Shown: piece by piece, positions 45,015 through 54,684 of the stretch | How the letters are laid out: each line of letters opens with the position of its first letter | Numbering within the stretch: the stretch's first letter is position 1 | Source: Chitinophaga sp. S165 | GTDB lineage: Bacteria; Bacteroidota; Bacteroidia; Chitinophagales; Chitinophagaceae | DNA: 64,000 nucleotides | Reading direction: 5' to 3' | Assembly: GCF_003182155.1 (NCBI RefSeq) | Contig: NZ_QGTG01000001.1 | Span: forward strand, 1,794,991-1,858,990 | The notes under the pieces: model-generated | Databases searched by the model: none | What the model saw: the letters and a program-made list of their open reading frames with translations, nothing else | What the model was told of the DNA's origin: nothing | Made by a program: the position numbers and the translations under genes

Positions 45015-45848
45015 ATGGAACAAAAAGCCCCTGATAATGATGAGCTGCGCCCCTGGCAATCCAGGCTGCATGAGGTTATTTATGAATCTCATACCACTGC
45101 GGGAAAAGCATTCGATATCACGTTGCTTGCTTTTATTCTTTTAAGCATTGTTGTTGTAATGCTCGACAGTGTAGCATCGTTACATGCACGGTATGGCATG
45201 ATCTTTTTCATACTGGAATGGTTTTTCACGCTGACCTTTACGGTGGAATACATCCTGAGACTGATCTGTATCCGAAAGCCTTTAAAATACATGTTCAGCG
45301 TATTGGGCATCATAGACCTGCTGGCCATTATTCCCAGCTATCTCAGCTTTGTTTATATTGGTTCTCAGTCATTGCTGGTATTCCGCGCGCTGCGCTTACT
45401 ACGTGTATTCCGGATCTTCAAGCTGGTTCATTTCCTATCGGAAATGCGCTTTTTATATATTGCCATTCTTAACAGTATCCGTAAGATCAGCATTTTCATT
45501 TTGTTTGTAGTAAGCACAGTTGTTATTCTGGGCTCCATCATTTACCTGGTAGAAGGCCCTCACAATGGCTTTACAAGCATTCCACAATCTGTTTACTGGG
45601 CGATTGTCACCATTACCACAGTAGGTTATGGCGATATAGCGCCGGTTACTCCTTTGGGCAAGTTTATCGCCAGTTTTATCATGCTATTGGGATATGGCAT
45701 TATTGCTGTTCCAACAGGCATTGTTACGACCGAAATGGCGCTTGCCGCCAAAAGTCAGAAACAGGATAGTCAGGCATGTCCGTCTTGCGGAAGAGAAGGG
45801 CATGATCATGATGCCCGTTATTGTAAATATTGCGGCACTGCACTTTAA
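45015..45848 (+). CDS. Voltage-gated potassium channel with C-terminal zinc ribbon
   Basis: A 277-residue Kv-type ion channel subunit. Six helices: S1 about 33-55, S2 about 62-84, S3 about 93-113, S4 about 121-137 with arginines at 124, 127, 130 and 133 (FRALRLLRVFRIF), S5 about 156-180, S6 about 217-239, and the pore loop with selectivity filter TTVGYGD at 201-207. The C-terminus is a zinc ribbon with C255/C258 (CPSCG) and C270/C273 (CKYCG), unusual for a bacterial channel. It would tetramerise in the inner membrane. Confidence 0.94.
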   Translation: MEQKAPDNDELRPWQSRLHEVIYESHTTAGKAFDITLLAFILLSIVVVMLDSVASLHARYGMIFFILEWFFTLTFTVEYILRLICIRKPLKYMFSVLGIIDLLAIIPSYLSFVYIGSQSLLVFRALRLLRVFRIFKLVHFLSEMRFLYIAILNSIRKISIFILFVVSTVVILGSIIYLVEGPHNGFTSIPQSVYWAIVTITTVGYGDIAPVTPLGKFIASFIMLLGYGIIAVPTGIVTTEMALAAKSQKQDSQACPSCGREGHDHDARYCKYCGTAL

Positions 45849-46075
45849 TAAACAGATAAATCACTTTAAATCACTGGCATATAAAACACCAGATAATAAG
45901 TCCTGACCTATAATTCAGGCTATCGCGAAAATATTGCCGGTTCTTCACGTGGAGGGTGCAACAGGTATAAATAAAATACATTATCTTGTCTTGATAGCAA
46001 CCTATAAACTGTAAACATTTCCTTATACCCTCAAATACTATGTAAATATTCTATAACCCAAAATCCCTTTTGTTT

Positions 46076-48382
46076 ATGAAAAAACGCTACATGAAAACAC
46101 TACTTTTCTTTGCTTCCCTATTTCCCTCATACCTGTCGGTAGCCAAAACTACAGATCCCGTTATTGAAAAGGCAAAGCTGGAAAGCATTAAAAAAGTTAT
46201 TACACGAAGTGAATACTTCATTCGCTGGCAAAATACAGCCGCCGCCTACCAGAGCCCTAACCGCAACAACAATTTAGATGCTACTTACACCGGACAGCAA
46301 ATGAGTGTCGTACCCGCCGGAAGCAACACTGACTGGTCTTTCGGACTCACCGTACAAAATATCACCGCTGATGGAAAGCAGATCGGCAGTCTGGTAAAAG
46401 ACCCATTGATATCTTTGAATGATAATACTATCCGGTTCAACCACAACGGAAAGTTTACGGTTGAATATTCGAACAGCGAACAGGGTATACGGCAGAATTT
46501 CATCATACAACAGCCTTCATCTGCAACCAGGAAGATAAGTGTCCAACTGGATGTTTCCGAAGGATGGATTGCAGAAAAACATAGCAACACCAGTTTGTTG
46601 TTTAAAAACGGAAAACAACAGCTTTCTTACAGCGGTCTTGCTGTCTGGGATGCAAAAGGGAATTGCCTGCCTGCTTATTTTTCTCTGGTAGATGATCGTA
46701 TCCGGATAGAGGTCGATGTACAGCATGCGACCTATCCTGTTACCATCGATCCCTTACTGGCTAATTCCACTCCACAAAATGCCAATTCCTTTTTGCAGAG
46801 TAACCGTCCGGAAGCACTGCTTGGCTGGAGTGTATCTGGTGCCGGTGATCTGAATAATGATGGCTACGATGACGTTATTGTGGGCGTACCACGTTATAAA
46901 AACGGGCAGGAAGAAGAAGGTGCCGCATTCATTTATTACAGCAGTTCAAATGGCATCAATCCAAACGTTTATACCATACTGGAATCCAATATTGAACACG
47001 CCCAATTCGGGTATACTGTAGTAGCGGCCGGCGATATCAATGGAGATGGATCTCCTGATATTGTGATCGGTGCTCCTCAATATGATCAGGCGCCTTTGTC
47101 AGGCTTCAGAGGACGGTTTTATGTTTACAAGGGAACACCGGTTGGGTTGACGACAACACCTTCCGAGATCATTGATGGTTCTACCGACAATGCCTTCCTC
47201 GGTGAAGTTTTGTCGGCCGCAGGAGATGTAAATGGTGACGGTTATGATGACATCATCGCCGGTGAATATTATGCCATAAACCAATATGGCGATCCGGGTA
47301 TCGTCTGGATCTATTATGGAAGTCCTTTCGGACTAAATGGAATGGCCCCTACAATGCTTGAGGGATCTGTACACAACGGTACATTCGGCAGAAGTGCATC
47401 GGGTGCTGGTGACGTAAATGGCGATGGTTATGATGATATTATACTTGGATCAATTCATGCTTTAGGGCCGCTGCCATTCCAGGGAAACGTCCAGATCTAC
47501 TATGGCAGCATTTACGGGATAGATATGAATCCAAATGTTGTACTGAACGGACATACAGAAAACTTTGGCTATAAAGTAGCTTCTGCCGGTGATATCAATC
47601 ATGATGGTTTTGATGATGTATTGGTTAGCGCTCCCAGATTTTTTCTTCCGTTCGGAGATACTGTCTTTGTTTATCATGGCAGCGGCAACGGCGTTGATGC
47701 TATTCCTGAAGCTGCACTCCCTAGTCCCCAGGACAATGTTGGCTATGGCGCAAGCATTGCCGGTGCAGGAGACCTGAACGCTGACGGCTTTGCTGATATT
47801 GTTATTGGTTCCTGGCTCGAGTCAAACGGACAAAGTATGGAAGGAACGGCTTATGTTCACTATGGCCGCGCAATAGGCCTTAATCCAATACCAGGAGCCA
47901 CCATCCAGAGTAATCAGGTGAATGCGAACCTCGGTACAGGTGTTGCGTGCGCTGGTGATGTTAATCATGATGGCTTTGATGATCTCATTGTTGGCGCTCC
48001 CAATTATGCCGTACCTGCAGCCCAGGTCCGCGAGGGAGGCGCCTTTATTTATCATGGCATTTCGGTCAATCCAGGTCTGACAGCCGGCAATCTTGCTGCT
48101 GAAAGCCTCCTGCCGTCAACTGCTTCGGCTATCGCTACAGTCAAAGCGTTTCCAAACCCTGTCGTTGATAACCTTTCCATTCAGTTCGATGGATTAGACA
48201 CTAAACATAACACCACCATACAGCTATTAAATACACAGGGAGCTACTGTTAAAAATATCTCTGTTGGAAAAATAAAAGGTGGCAGTGAGCAGATAAATAT
48301 TGATGAACTTACGCCGGGATTATATTTAATGATCGTACAGAATGGTACTAACACATTCCGCGAAAAGATAATCAAGCAATAA
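46076..48382 (+). CDS. FG-GAP/integrin-alpha-like propeller protein with T9SS sorting domain
   Basis: A 768-residue secreted protein. Signal peptide MKKRYMKTLLFFASLFPSYLSVA, an N-terminal domain of about 200 residues, then seven FG-GAP repeats, each with a Ca-binding D-x-N-x-DG-x-D motif (DLNNDGYDD, DINGDGSPD, DVNGDGYDD twice, DINHDGFDD, DLNADGFAD, DVNHDGFDD). These make a full seven-blade integrin-alpha-type propeller. A Por sorting domain ends it (VKAFPNPVVDNLSIQF...LTPGLYLMIVQNG...REKIIKQ). A surface adhesin-like role is likely. ATG 46076 was chosen over a TTG at 46070. Confidence 0.9.
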   Translation: MKKRYMKTLLFFASLFPSYLSVAKTTDPVIEKAKLESIKKVITRSEYFIRWQNTAAAYQSPNRNNNLDATYTGQQMSVVPAGSNTDWSFGLTVQNITADGKQIGSLVKDPLISLNDNTIRFNHNGKFTVEYSNSEQGIRQNFIIQQPSSATRKISVQLDVSEGWIAEKHSNTSLLFKNGKQQLSYSGLAVWDAKGNCLPAYFSLVDDRIRIEVDVQHATYPVTIDPLLANSTPQNANSFLQSNRPEALLGWSVSGAGDLNNDGYDDVIVGVPRYKNGQEEEGAAFIYYSSSNGINPNVYTILESNIEHAQFGYTVVAAGDINGDGSPDIVIGAPQYDQAPLSGFRGRFYVYKGTPVGLTTTPSEIIDGSTDNAFLGEVLSAAGDVNGDGYDDIIAGEYYAINQYGDPGIVWIYYGSPFGLNGMAPTMLEGSVHNGTFGRSASGAGDVNGDGYDDIILGSIHALGPLPFQGNVQIYYGSIYGIDMNPNVVLNGHTENFGYKVASAGDINHDGFDDVLVSAPRFFLPFGDTVFVYHGSGNGVDAIPEAALPSPQDNVGYGASIAGAGDLNADGFADIVIGSWLESNGQSMEGTAYVHYGRAIGLNPIPGATIQSNQVNANLGTGVACAGDVNHDGFDDLIVGAPNYAVPAAQVREGGAFIYHGISVNPGLTAGNLAAESLLPSTASAIATVKAFPNPVVDNLSIQFDGLDTKHNTTIQLLNTQGATVKNISVGKIKGGSEQINIDELTPGLYLMIVQNGTNTFREKIIKQ

Positions 48383-48400
48383 ACTTATATACATACTTCA

Positions 48401-48434
48401 ACAGAAAAGGCGCTATCGATCGCGCCTTTTCTGT
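48401..48434 (+). terminator. Terminator after the FG-GAP gene
   Basis: ACAGAAAAGGCGC / GCGCCTTTTCTGT 13-bp perfect stem with an 8-nt loop. Confidence 0.8.
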
Positions 48435-48523
48435 TGGCATAAGCCCCTACGACATTTACCCATATTCCATTTTCAAATGCTGGTGTCGTTTAAAATTGTA
48501 CATTTAAAGAAACAGCCCCGGCA

Positions 48524-49099
48524 ATGATGGACCAATTTGAGACTATCCTAAGTCATTTCAGACAATATATCAAAGTAAGTGAGGAACTAGAACAGGACCT
48601 GCGAAGCAAGCTTGTTTATAAAGCGTCCCACAAGGGCGACATTATCCAATATGCAGAGAAGGTTTGCACCAAAAGCTACTTTATTATAAAAGGCCTGACA
48701 AGGACATACTATCTCAAAGACGGCGTGGAAATCAGTGAATACTTCTCCTGCGAATCAGAATGGGTCAATTCTCCGAAGAGTTTTATTGAGAGAACAACAG
48801 ACATTTATAGTATCGATTGCCTGGAGAACACTGAGGCATTCTGTATCGATGTTAACGACCTTGTGTATCTTTTCAACGACTACCCTGAGATGGAACGGTA
48901 TGCACGTCTATCAATGGGAAGTGTATTCGGACATCTGATGGAAAGGATCACCTCATTGCGGTTCACCTCTGCAAAAGAAAAATACGACCACTTCATAAAG
49001 GTATACCACGACATTCACCACAGAATACCATTGGGAATGGTTGCTTCCTATTTAGGGATTACACAATCCACATTGAGCAGATTAAGGGCCGGGAAGTAA
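48524..49099 (+). CDS. Crp/Fnr-family transcriptional regulator
   Basis: A 191-residue regulator: cyclic-nucleotide-like beta-barrel (HKGDIIQYAEKVCTKSYFIIKGLTRTYYLKDGVEISEYF), a dimer helix and a short HTH at the C-terminus (IPLGMVASYLGITQSTLSRLRAG). The barrel lacks the residues needed to bind cAMP, as is usual in this Bacteroidota group. The 49166 hydrolase gene is 66 nt downstream and may be its target. Confidence 0.93.
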   Translation: MMDQFETILSHFRQYIKVSEELEQDLRSKLVYKASHKGDIIQYAEKVCTKSYFIIKGLTRTYYLKDGVEISEYFSCESEWVNSPKSFIERTTDIYSIDCLENTEAFCIDVNDLVYLFNDYPEMERYARLSMGSVFGHLMERITSLRFTSAKEKYDHFIKVYHDIHHRIPLGMVASYLGITQSTLSRLRAGK

Positions 49100-49165
49100 G
49101 TTTTTGATCCAGGACAAAATTTCCCTCTACCCCTTTCCGGAAATTTGTCATAAATTAAATGAGAT

Positions 49166-50002
49166 ATGAAACCGTTCTGTAAAATCCTGTACATCCTTTT
49201 ATTCATTGGCAATAATGTTTACGGGCAGGATACCTTGAAACTGAAAAACATAGATGCTATTCTATATACCGGAGGGAACAGTCGGCAGCCGCTGGTCGTG
49301 GGGCTGGGAGGATCTGAAGGAGGTAACGCATGGGCAAGCAGGCACTGGAAAAACACCAGGGATTCCTTCATTGAAAAAGGCTATGCCTTTCTGGCTATCG
49401 GATATTTCAAAACAAAAAACTCTCCACCGCTATTAGAGAAGATCGCTATTGAGGATGTTTACAATGCTATCTCAACAGCAAAAAAGAACAAAAAAGTAAA
49501 CCTGGGAAAAATTGCCATCATCGGCGGGTCCAGGGGTGCTGACCTGGCATTGCTTGTTGCCAGTTGTTATAAGGACATTTCCTGTGTTATCGGGCTCTCG
49601 GCAAGTCATGCTGTTTTTCCGGGAAATACCTCCCATTTGAGCACTTCCAGCTGGACATATAACAATAAAGAGTTGCCCTTTGTACCGGTAAATGAAGACG
49701 CGGTCCCCTATATGATGAATGGCAAGCTAAGAGGCGCTTTCGAAGCCATGCTGAAAGATACTGTTGCTGAACAACTTGCGCTGATCAGGGTCGAAAACAT
49801 TAAAGGGTCCATCCTGCTCATTTCAGGAACAAAAGACGAAATATGTCCTTCGAGTGAGATGTGCGACCGGATGGTACGGCGGCTAAGAGATAAGCATTTC
49901 CCGTATCGTTTCGAGCATCTGAAGTTTGAAGGAGGCCATGGCGAGCCGTTAAAACATTTTGATAAAGTATATGAGTTCCTTGAAACAAACATGAAGAACT
50001 AA
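49166..50002 (+). CDS. Exported BAAT/acyl-CoA-thioesterase-type alpha/beta-hydrolase
   Basis: A 278-residue exported hydrolase (signal peptide about 1-20). Triad: S122 in IIGGSRGAD, D224 in GTKDEICP, H258 in FEGGHGEP. GLGGSEGGNAW (about 46-56) is the oxyanion segment of the BAAT (bile-acid-CoA/acyl-CoA thioester hydrolase) C-terminal family. Substrate unknown; secreted members are not expected to use CoA esters. Confidence 0.87.
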   Translation: MKPFCKILYILLFIGNNVYGQDTLKLKNIDAILYTGGNSRQPLVVGLGGSEGGNAWASRHWKNTRDSFIEKGYAFLAIGYFKTKNSPPLLEKIAIEDVYNAISTAKKNKKVNLGKIAIIGGSRGADLALLVASCYKDISCVIGLSASHAVFPGNTSHLSTSSWTYNNKELPFVPVNEDAVPYMMNGKLRGAFEAMLKDTVAEQLALIRVENIKGSILLISGTKDEICPSSEMCDRMVRRLRDKHFPYRFEHLKFEGGHGEPLKHFDKVYEFLETNMKN

Positions 50003-50114
50003 ATGCGTCGACTAACTAAAATGATTCGGCCCGGAATTAAAATCTGTATCAGACAATGTAAAAAATATCGGTCAAATTCATTAAACTGCAGATGTTATCC
50101 TTACCTGATCTAAG

Positions 50115-51176
50115 ATGAAAACATTTGCCGGCATCATTTTATTCATTTGTTGCAGCACTGTATGTATGGCTGCATATAACGTCCAGTCCTGCTATAAATT
50201 CTGGGATATAACAGAGATGCTAAGAAAGGGTACACTACCCTCTGATGCGGATTGGTCGGCACTGAAACAATCAGAAGGTTATAAAAGAAAAAATATTCCA
50301 GACGCCAGGTGGAAGGAGTTTGTTGATAATGTAATCCTGGTGTATTCAGCCGGCAATGAAGAAAAGATCCGGGAGAAAATGGGCAATGACATTTCTCTCC
50401 GATGGATCGTGAGGTTTGCAACAGAAGAGGACAAGCTGAAGCGATACATAGCTGATATTGCAAAGACAGATCTGATGGATATCGCACTGGTGCACACCAG
50501 GAGAATGCTCCCTCAAAGCTATAAAAACTGTTTTCCGGAGCCCACTGTTTATTTCATACTCTTCGACTATGATGCGAATGGAAACAGTAATGGGGTTGTC
50601 ATGGACCTGCTGGTATCCTTCGACATGGACACATACAAACCCGGCATATTTCTCGGGCATGAAGTTTTCCATTATGCGCTTGCGTACTGCAGAATTAAAC
50701 TGAAGAGATTCAAGTACATACCCGAACAATACGCCGCAGTCTTTACTTCCATAAACGCCATCAGCGAAGAAGGAACTGCTGATCTGATCGACAAAGCGTC
50801 TTTGCTCTTTGAACAGCACTCGCCCTATCTGTTAAAAGATACTTTCTTTAATATCTACACTTCACAGTCCACGGCATGCATCTTAAAAATAAATGAGACG
50901 TTAGAGCATTTATCTGATAAGCAAATTGAACCTTATACCCAGTATAATTACTGGCGGCAATTTATGCCCGTATCCGGGCATATCCCTGGTTTGTTTATGA
51001 GTAACGTCATCAGGCAACGAAATCTGGAGAATGAATTACAGGCCAACCTCAGTAATCCTTTTTCTTTCTTTTACCTATACAATGAGGCAGCTAAAAAGGA
51101 CACCACCGGTTTGCCCATGTTTTCAAAAAAATCAATCAGGTTCCTACGCTCACTGGAACATCGTTACCTGAAATAA
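50115..51176 (+). CDS. Secreted zinc metallopeptidase-like protein (HEVFH)
   Basis: A 353-residue exported protein (signal peptide about 1-19). H182-E183-x-x-H186 in FLGHEVFHYAL and, 32 residues later, ISEEGTADLID (E218/E219) give the ligand set of a gluzincin-like zinc peptidase; DUF5700-type proteins of Bacteroidota share it. The remainder is helical. Ends 0 nt from the convergent permease gene. Confidence 0.78.
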   Translation: MKTFAGIILFICCSTVCMAAYNVQSCYKFWDITEMLRKGTLPSDADWSALKQSEGYKRKNIPDARWKEFVDNVILVYSAGNEEKIREKMGNDISLRWIVRFATEEDKLKRYIADIAKTDLMDIALVHTRRMLPQSYKNCFPEPTVYFILFDYDANGNSNGVVMDLLVSFDMDTYKPGIFLGHEVFHYALAYCRIKLKRFKYIPEQYAAVFTSINAISEEGTADLIDKASLLFEQHSPYLLKDTFFNIYTSQSTACILKINETLEHLSDKQIEPYTQYNYWRQFMPVSGHIPGLFMSNVIRQRNLENELQANLSNPFSFFYLYNEAAKKDTTGLPMFSKKSIRFLRSLEHRYLK

Positions 51177-53570
51177 CTATTCACTCTTTAACGATTGCAC
51201 AGGGTTCGCCAGTGCAGCCTTTATAGCGTGGAAACCAACGGTAGCCATGGCTATGAATATTGCTATAGCACCCGCCAGCAGGAAGATCCACCAGCTTATA
51301 TCAATACGGTATGCAAAATTATCGAGCCATCTGTTCATCAGGAAAAAGCTAAGCGGCGATGCTATCAGTAATGCAATAACCACCAGTTTCAGAAACTCTT
51401 TTGATAACAAACCTGCTATACCAGCAACACCTGCACCTAATACTTTACGTATGCCTATTTCACGCGTACGCTGGCGGGCCGCTAAATAAGACAGCCCAAA
51501 TAGCCCCAGGCAGCAAATAAAGACAGACAATACTGTAACGTAGCCGACAATCTGTTGCCAGCGCTTTTCTTCGCCATACTGCCTGGTTATATCATCATCC
51601 ATAAAGCTGAACTGGAAAGGACTGTCAGGCAAATGATCTTTGTAGATCCTTTCAATTGCCACTAATGCCTCTGGCAATTTGCCTTGTTGGGCCTTTACGA
51701 GGATCTTTTCATAATGCCTCATCACTAACACCTGTGGTCCGATCTCTTGCTTCAACGAATTATAATGGTAATCTTTCACTACTCCTGTCACCGTCATATG
51801 CAGATCTCCTTCCCATTCGCCCATCAGTTGTACCCGCTGCCCGATAGGGTCCGTCCATCCGGCTTGTTGTACGAATGCCTCGTTTACAATAACAGACAGC
51901 GAATCTGATCCGAAGTCGGCCGAGAAATTCCTTCCCTGTTTCAAAGGAATTTCCAGTCCGGGAATATAAAACTCGTCTACCCTGAATTTCAGACTGGGTA
52001 TCGTCTTATCGCCCACTTTCATCATGTTATTATCACCCCAGGAATTAAAACCGGACACCTGTGCAACAGCAGTTGATGTTGCCAGTTCGGAGCGGAAAAG
52101 CCGTACTAACTGATCAGGATTCCGCTGCGGAGGCAGCTTGATACTGATCATATCAGAAGGGTTATAACCCAGTTCTTTATTCATGATAAAATTCATCTGG
52201 AGATAATACACCAGCGAAGCGGTTACAAAACCAATAGCCAGCGTAAACTGGAAAACCACCAGGCTTTTACCCAGCCAGCCCTTTCCTGTACCTGTTTGCT
52301 GTTTGCCATACAAAACGGCTACGGAATTAAAACGGGAAAGTACAAATGCAGGGTACAATCCTGTCAGTATTATGCTTAAGGCGATAACCGCTATTCCCGT
52401 AGCCCATATCATCGCATCTTTTATGATATCCAATTCTATGTGCCTGCCGGTCAAAGAATTAAATACAGGCAATAACAACCAGCTAAGAAGAGCTGCCAGC
52501 AGGAAGGCGGCTGCACACAACACAGTCGCCTCAACCAGGAACTGTGCAATGATCTGCCACCTGTTACTGCCATTCACTTTTCTGACGCCGATCTCTTTCG
52601 CTCTTTGTAAGGAATGTGCAATGCTGAGGTTCACAAAGTTAATGCAGGCCATAAGCAATATAAATGCTGCTATACCTGACAAAATATATAGTGTGGTATT
52701 CAGGCTGCCATCGAATATGCCTGTTTCACTTTGTACGCTTCCGCTATGGAGATGTACATCGGCTAATGGCTGCAGGCCGAACGACAGCTGTGTTGGAATA
52801 TCATCCTTACCCTTTGCATCGCGGATCTGTTCCCTTGCGCCTGCCTGAAAAACAGTGGCAAACTTTTGCTCTACCTTTTTCGCGTCCGATAACGGATGCA
52901 GCAATACAAATGTGCTCAGATATTGATTGAGCCAGCTACCATCTTTAAAGAATGTTTCGACAAACCGGAACGGCAGCACCACATCAAAGCGAATGGAAGA
53001 ATTCGCCGGTATCGCTTTTGCCACTGCTGTTACGGTAAGCGTTTGAATACCTTGTTCTTCTATTTTCAATGTTCTTCCTACTACGTCTGTTTTCCCGAAG
53101 TATTTCATCGCAGTTTGCTCTGATAAAACTATGGAATGTGGGTCGGCTAATGCTGATGACGCATTACCATGCAGTAGCGGAAAAGAGAAGAGGTTGAAAA
53201 AACCGCTATCGGCAAATAGCCCTTGTACATTAAGCGCCTTTTCATCACCGATGATATTAAAGCCCCCTACATTCCAGAAACGTACATAATCTACTATTTC
53301 AGGGATAGCGGCTTTAAAAGCAGGCCCTTGTACCTGTCCGGAGGCGTTTATGGTTTGCCTTTCTCCCCGGTTATCCTTGATCGTGGTAGTAATACTATAT
53401 AATTGCGCCCCCTTTTCATGGAAGCGATCAAAGCTCAGCTCATTTTTCACAAAGAGCACGACAAGCAGCACACAGGTTAGCCCTATGGCCAGTCCGGCTA
53501 CATTAATAAACGAAAACAGGGGATTCTTGCGGAAATTCCTCCAGGCCAACTTGAGGTAGTTGCTTATCAT
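51177..53570 (-). CDS. FtsX/MacB-type ABC transporter permease
   Basis: A 797-residue inner-membrane permease with the doubled FtsX layout common in Bacteroidota: N-terminal MISNYLKLAWRNFRKNPLFSFINVAGLAIGLTCVLLVV, MacB-PCD periplasmic domain, a four-helix middle (about 285-440), a second periplasmic domain and a final FtsX helix set (VGYVTVLSVFICCLGLFGLSYLAAR, TREIGIRKVLGA, AIFIAMATVGFHAI). The first membrane half is followed by RAKEIGVRKVNGSNRW. No ATP-binding gene is adjacent. Such permeases export peptides, antibiotics or lipids. Confidence 0.93.
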   Translation of the reverse strand: MISNYLKLAWRNFRKNPLFSFINVAGLAIGLTCVLLVVLFVKNELSFDRFHEKGAQLYSITTTIKDNRGERQTINASGQVQGPAFKAAIPEIVDYVRFWNVGGFNIIGDEKALNVQGLFADSGFFNLFSFPLLHGNASSALADPHSIVLSEQTAMKYFGKTDVVGRTLKIEEQGIQTLTVTAVAKAIPANSSIRFDVVLPFRFVETFFKDGSWLNQYLSTFVLLHPLSDAKKVEQKFATVFQAGAREQIRDAKGKDDIPTQLSFGLQPLADVHLHSGSVQSETGIFDGSLNTTLYILSGIAAFILLMACINFVNLSIAHSLQRAKEIGVRKVNGSNRWQIIAQFLVEATVLCAAAFLLAALLSWLLLPVFNSLTGRHIELDIIKDAMIWATGIAVIALSIILTGLYPAFVLSRFNSVAVLYGKQQTGTGKGWLGKSLVVFQFTLAIGFVTASLVYYLQMNFIMNKELGYNPSDMISIKLPPQRNPDQLVRLFRSELATSTAVAQVSGFNSWGDNNMMKVGDKTIPSLKFRVDEFYIPGLEIPLKQGRNFSADFGSDSLSVIVNEAFVQQAGWTDPIGQRVQLMGEWEGDLHMTVTGVVKDYHYNSLKQEIGPQVLVMRHYEKILVKAQQGKLPEALVAIERIYKDHLPDSPFQFSFMDDDITRQYGEEKRWQQIVGYVTVLSVFICCLGLFGLSYLAARQRTREIGIRKVLGAGVAGIAGLLSKEFLKLVVIALLIASPLSFFLMNRWLDNFAYRIDISWWIFLLAGAIAIFIAMATVGFHAIKAALANPVQSLKSE

Positions 53571-53740
53571 GATATAAGGTTGATACTGTTAATATAACGA
53601 AATCCCTCAGAACATCCGGCTCCATTTATTTATTCGGTTTAATTAACCAATAACAGGCAAGCATTCAATTAGTCCGGCGTTCAACGTCTTCACTTGATAA
53701 CGACGCCCGGAAAATATCTCAATGATATTAACTGATGAAA

Positions 53741-53748
53741 TACCTTTG
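53741..53748 (+). promoter_or_regulatory. -7 promoter element of the metallo-beta-lactamase gene
   Basis: TACCTTTG, perfect TAnnTTTG, 22 nt before the ATG at 53770. No clear -33. Confidence 0.5.
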
Positions 53749-53769
53749 CACTTCAACTTATATCAAATA

Positions 53770-54648
53770 ATGAACAGCTTATTGAAAAACACCTTCCTCG
53801 CCGCTGTTTTGTCGGCATCCACGGTGCTGGCCCATGCGCAACACGTACACGAGCCCAACTTGAACAAACCCGAATGGTCCGCAGCGTACCAGCCTTTCAG
53901 GATCGCCGGTAACCTCTATTACGTAGGAACATATGACCTTGCCAGTTATCTTATTACGACCAGCAAGGGCAATATTCTTATCAATACCGGTCTGGCGGCT
54001 TCAGCACCTATGATCAAGGCTAATATAGAAGCACTTGGATTCAAATTGGCGGATACTAAGATCCTTCTCACCACCCAGGCCCACTTTGACCACATGGGTG
54101 CAATGGCAGCTGTCAAGAAGATGACCGGCGCTAAAATGATGGTGGATGCGGGCGATTCTGTCGTATTAACTGATGGGGGAAAATCAGACTATGCAATGGG
54201 GAATGACACAATGCTTTACCAGCCGGTAAAAATTGACCGTATCCTACATGATAAGGATGTGATAAAACTGGGAGATATGCAGCTCACGATGCTGCATCAT
54301 CCTGGTCATACAAAAGGCTCCTGCAGTTTTATCTTTTATGTAAAGGATGATCAGCGTTCGTACAAGGTCCTGATCGCCAATATGCCGACCATCGTTACAG
54401 AAAAAAGCTTTTCAGCTATACCGGCGTATCCGCAGATCACAAGCGATTATGCCTACACGCTGAAGTCAATGAAAAGTCTTCAGTTCGACCTGTGGGTGGC
54501 TTCACATGCCAGTCAGTTTGACCTTCATAAAAAGCACAAACCAGGCGATGCCTACAATCCGGCTGTTTTCATGAACAGAAAGGAATACGACGAACAACTG
54601 GATTATCTGCAAAAGGAATTCGACAAGAAAATAGCTTCAGGAAAGTAA
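53770..54648 (+). CDS. Subclass B3 metallo-beta-lactamase, GOB-like
   Basis: A 292-residue exported enzyme (signal peptide about 1-23). Zinc site: Q103-A104-H105-F106-D107-H108 (TTQAHFDHMG), H180 (HHPGHTKGS) and H246 (VASHASQF). The first ligand is Gln in place of the usual B3 His116, the same change that defines GOB enzymes of Elizabethkingia. It would hydrolyse beta-lactams, including carbapenems, in the periplasm, though only tests can show activity. ATG 53770 fits the signal peptide; the frame is open to 53722. Confidence 0.9.
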   Translation: MNSLLKNTFLAAVLSASTVLAHAQHVHEPNLNKPEWSAAYQPFRIAGNLYYVGTYDLASYLITTSKGNILINTGLAASAPMIKANIEALGFKLADTKILLTTQAHFDHMGAMAAVKKMTGAKMMVDAGDSVVLTDGGKSDYAMGNDTMLYQPVKIDRILHDKDVIKLGDMQLTMLHHPGHTKGSCSFIFYVKDDQRSYKVLIANMPTIVTEKSFSAIPAYPQITSDYAYTLKSMKSLQFDLWVASHASQFDLHKKHKPGDAYNPAVFMNRKEYDEQLDYLQKEFDKKIASGK

Positions 54649-54656
54649 TTACATGA

Positions 54657-54680
54657 GGGGCACAATTACGATTGTGCCCC
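54657..54680. terminator. Hairpin between convergent genes
   Basis: GGGGCACAAT-TACG-ATTGTGCCCC perfect 10-bp stem; T-runs are poor on both sides. Confidence 0.5.
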
Positions 54681-54684
54681 GTCC

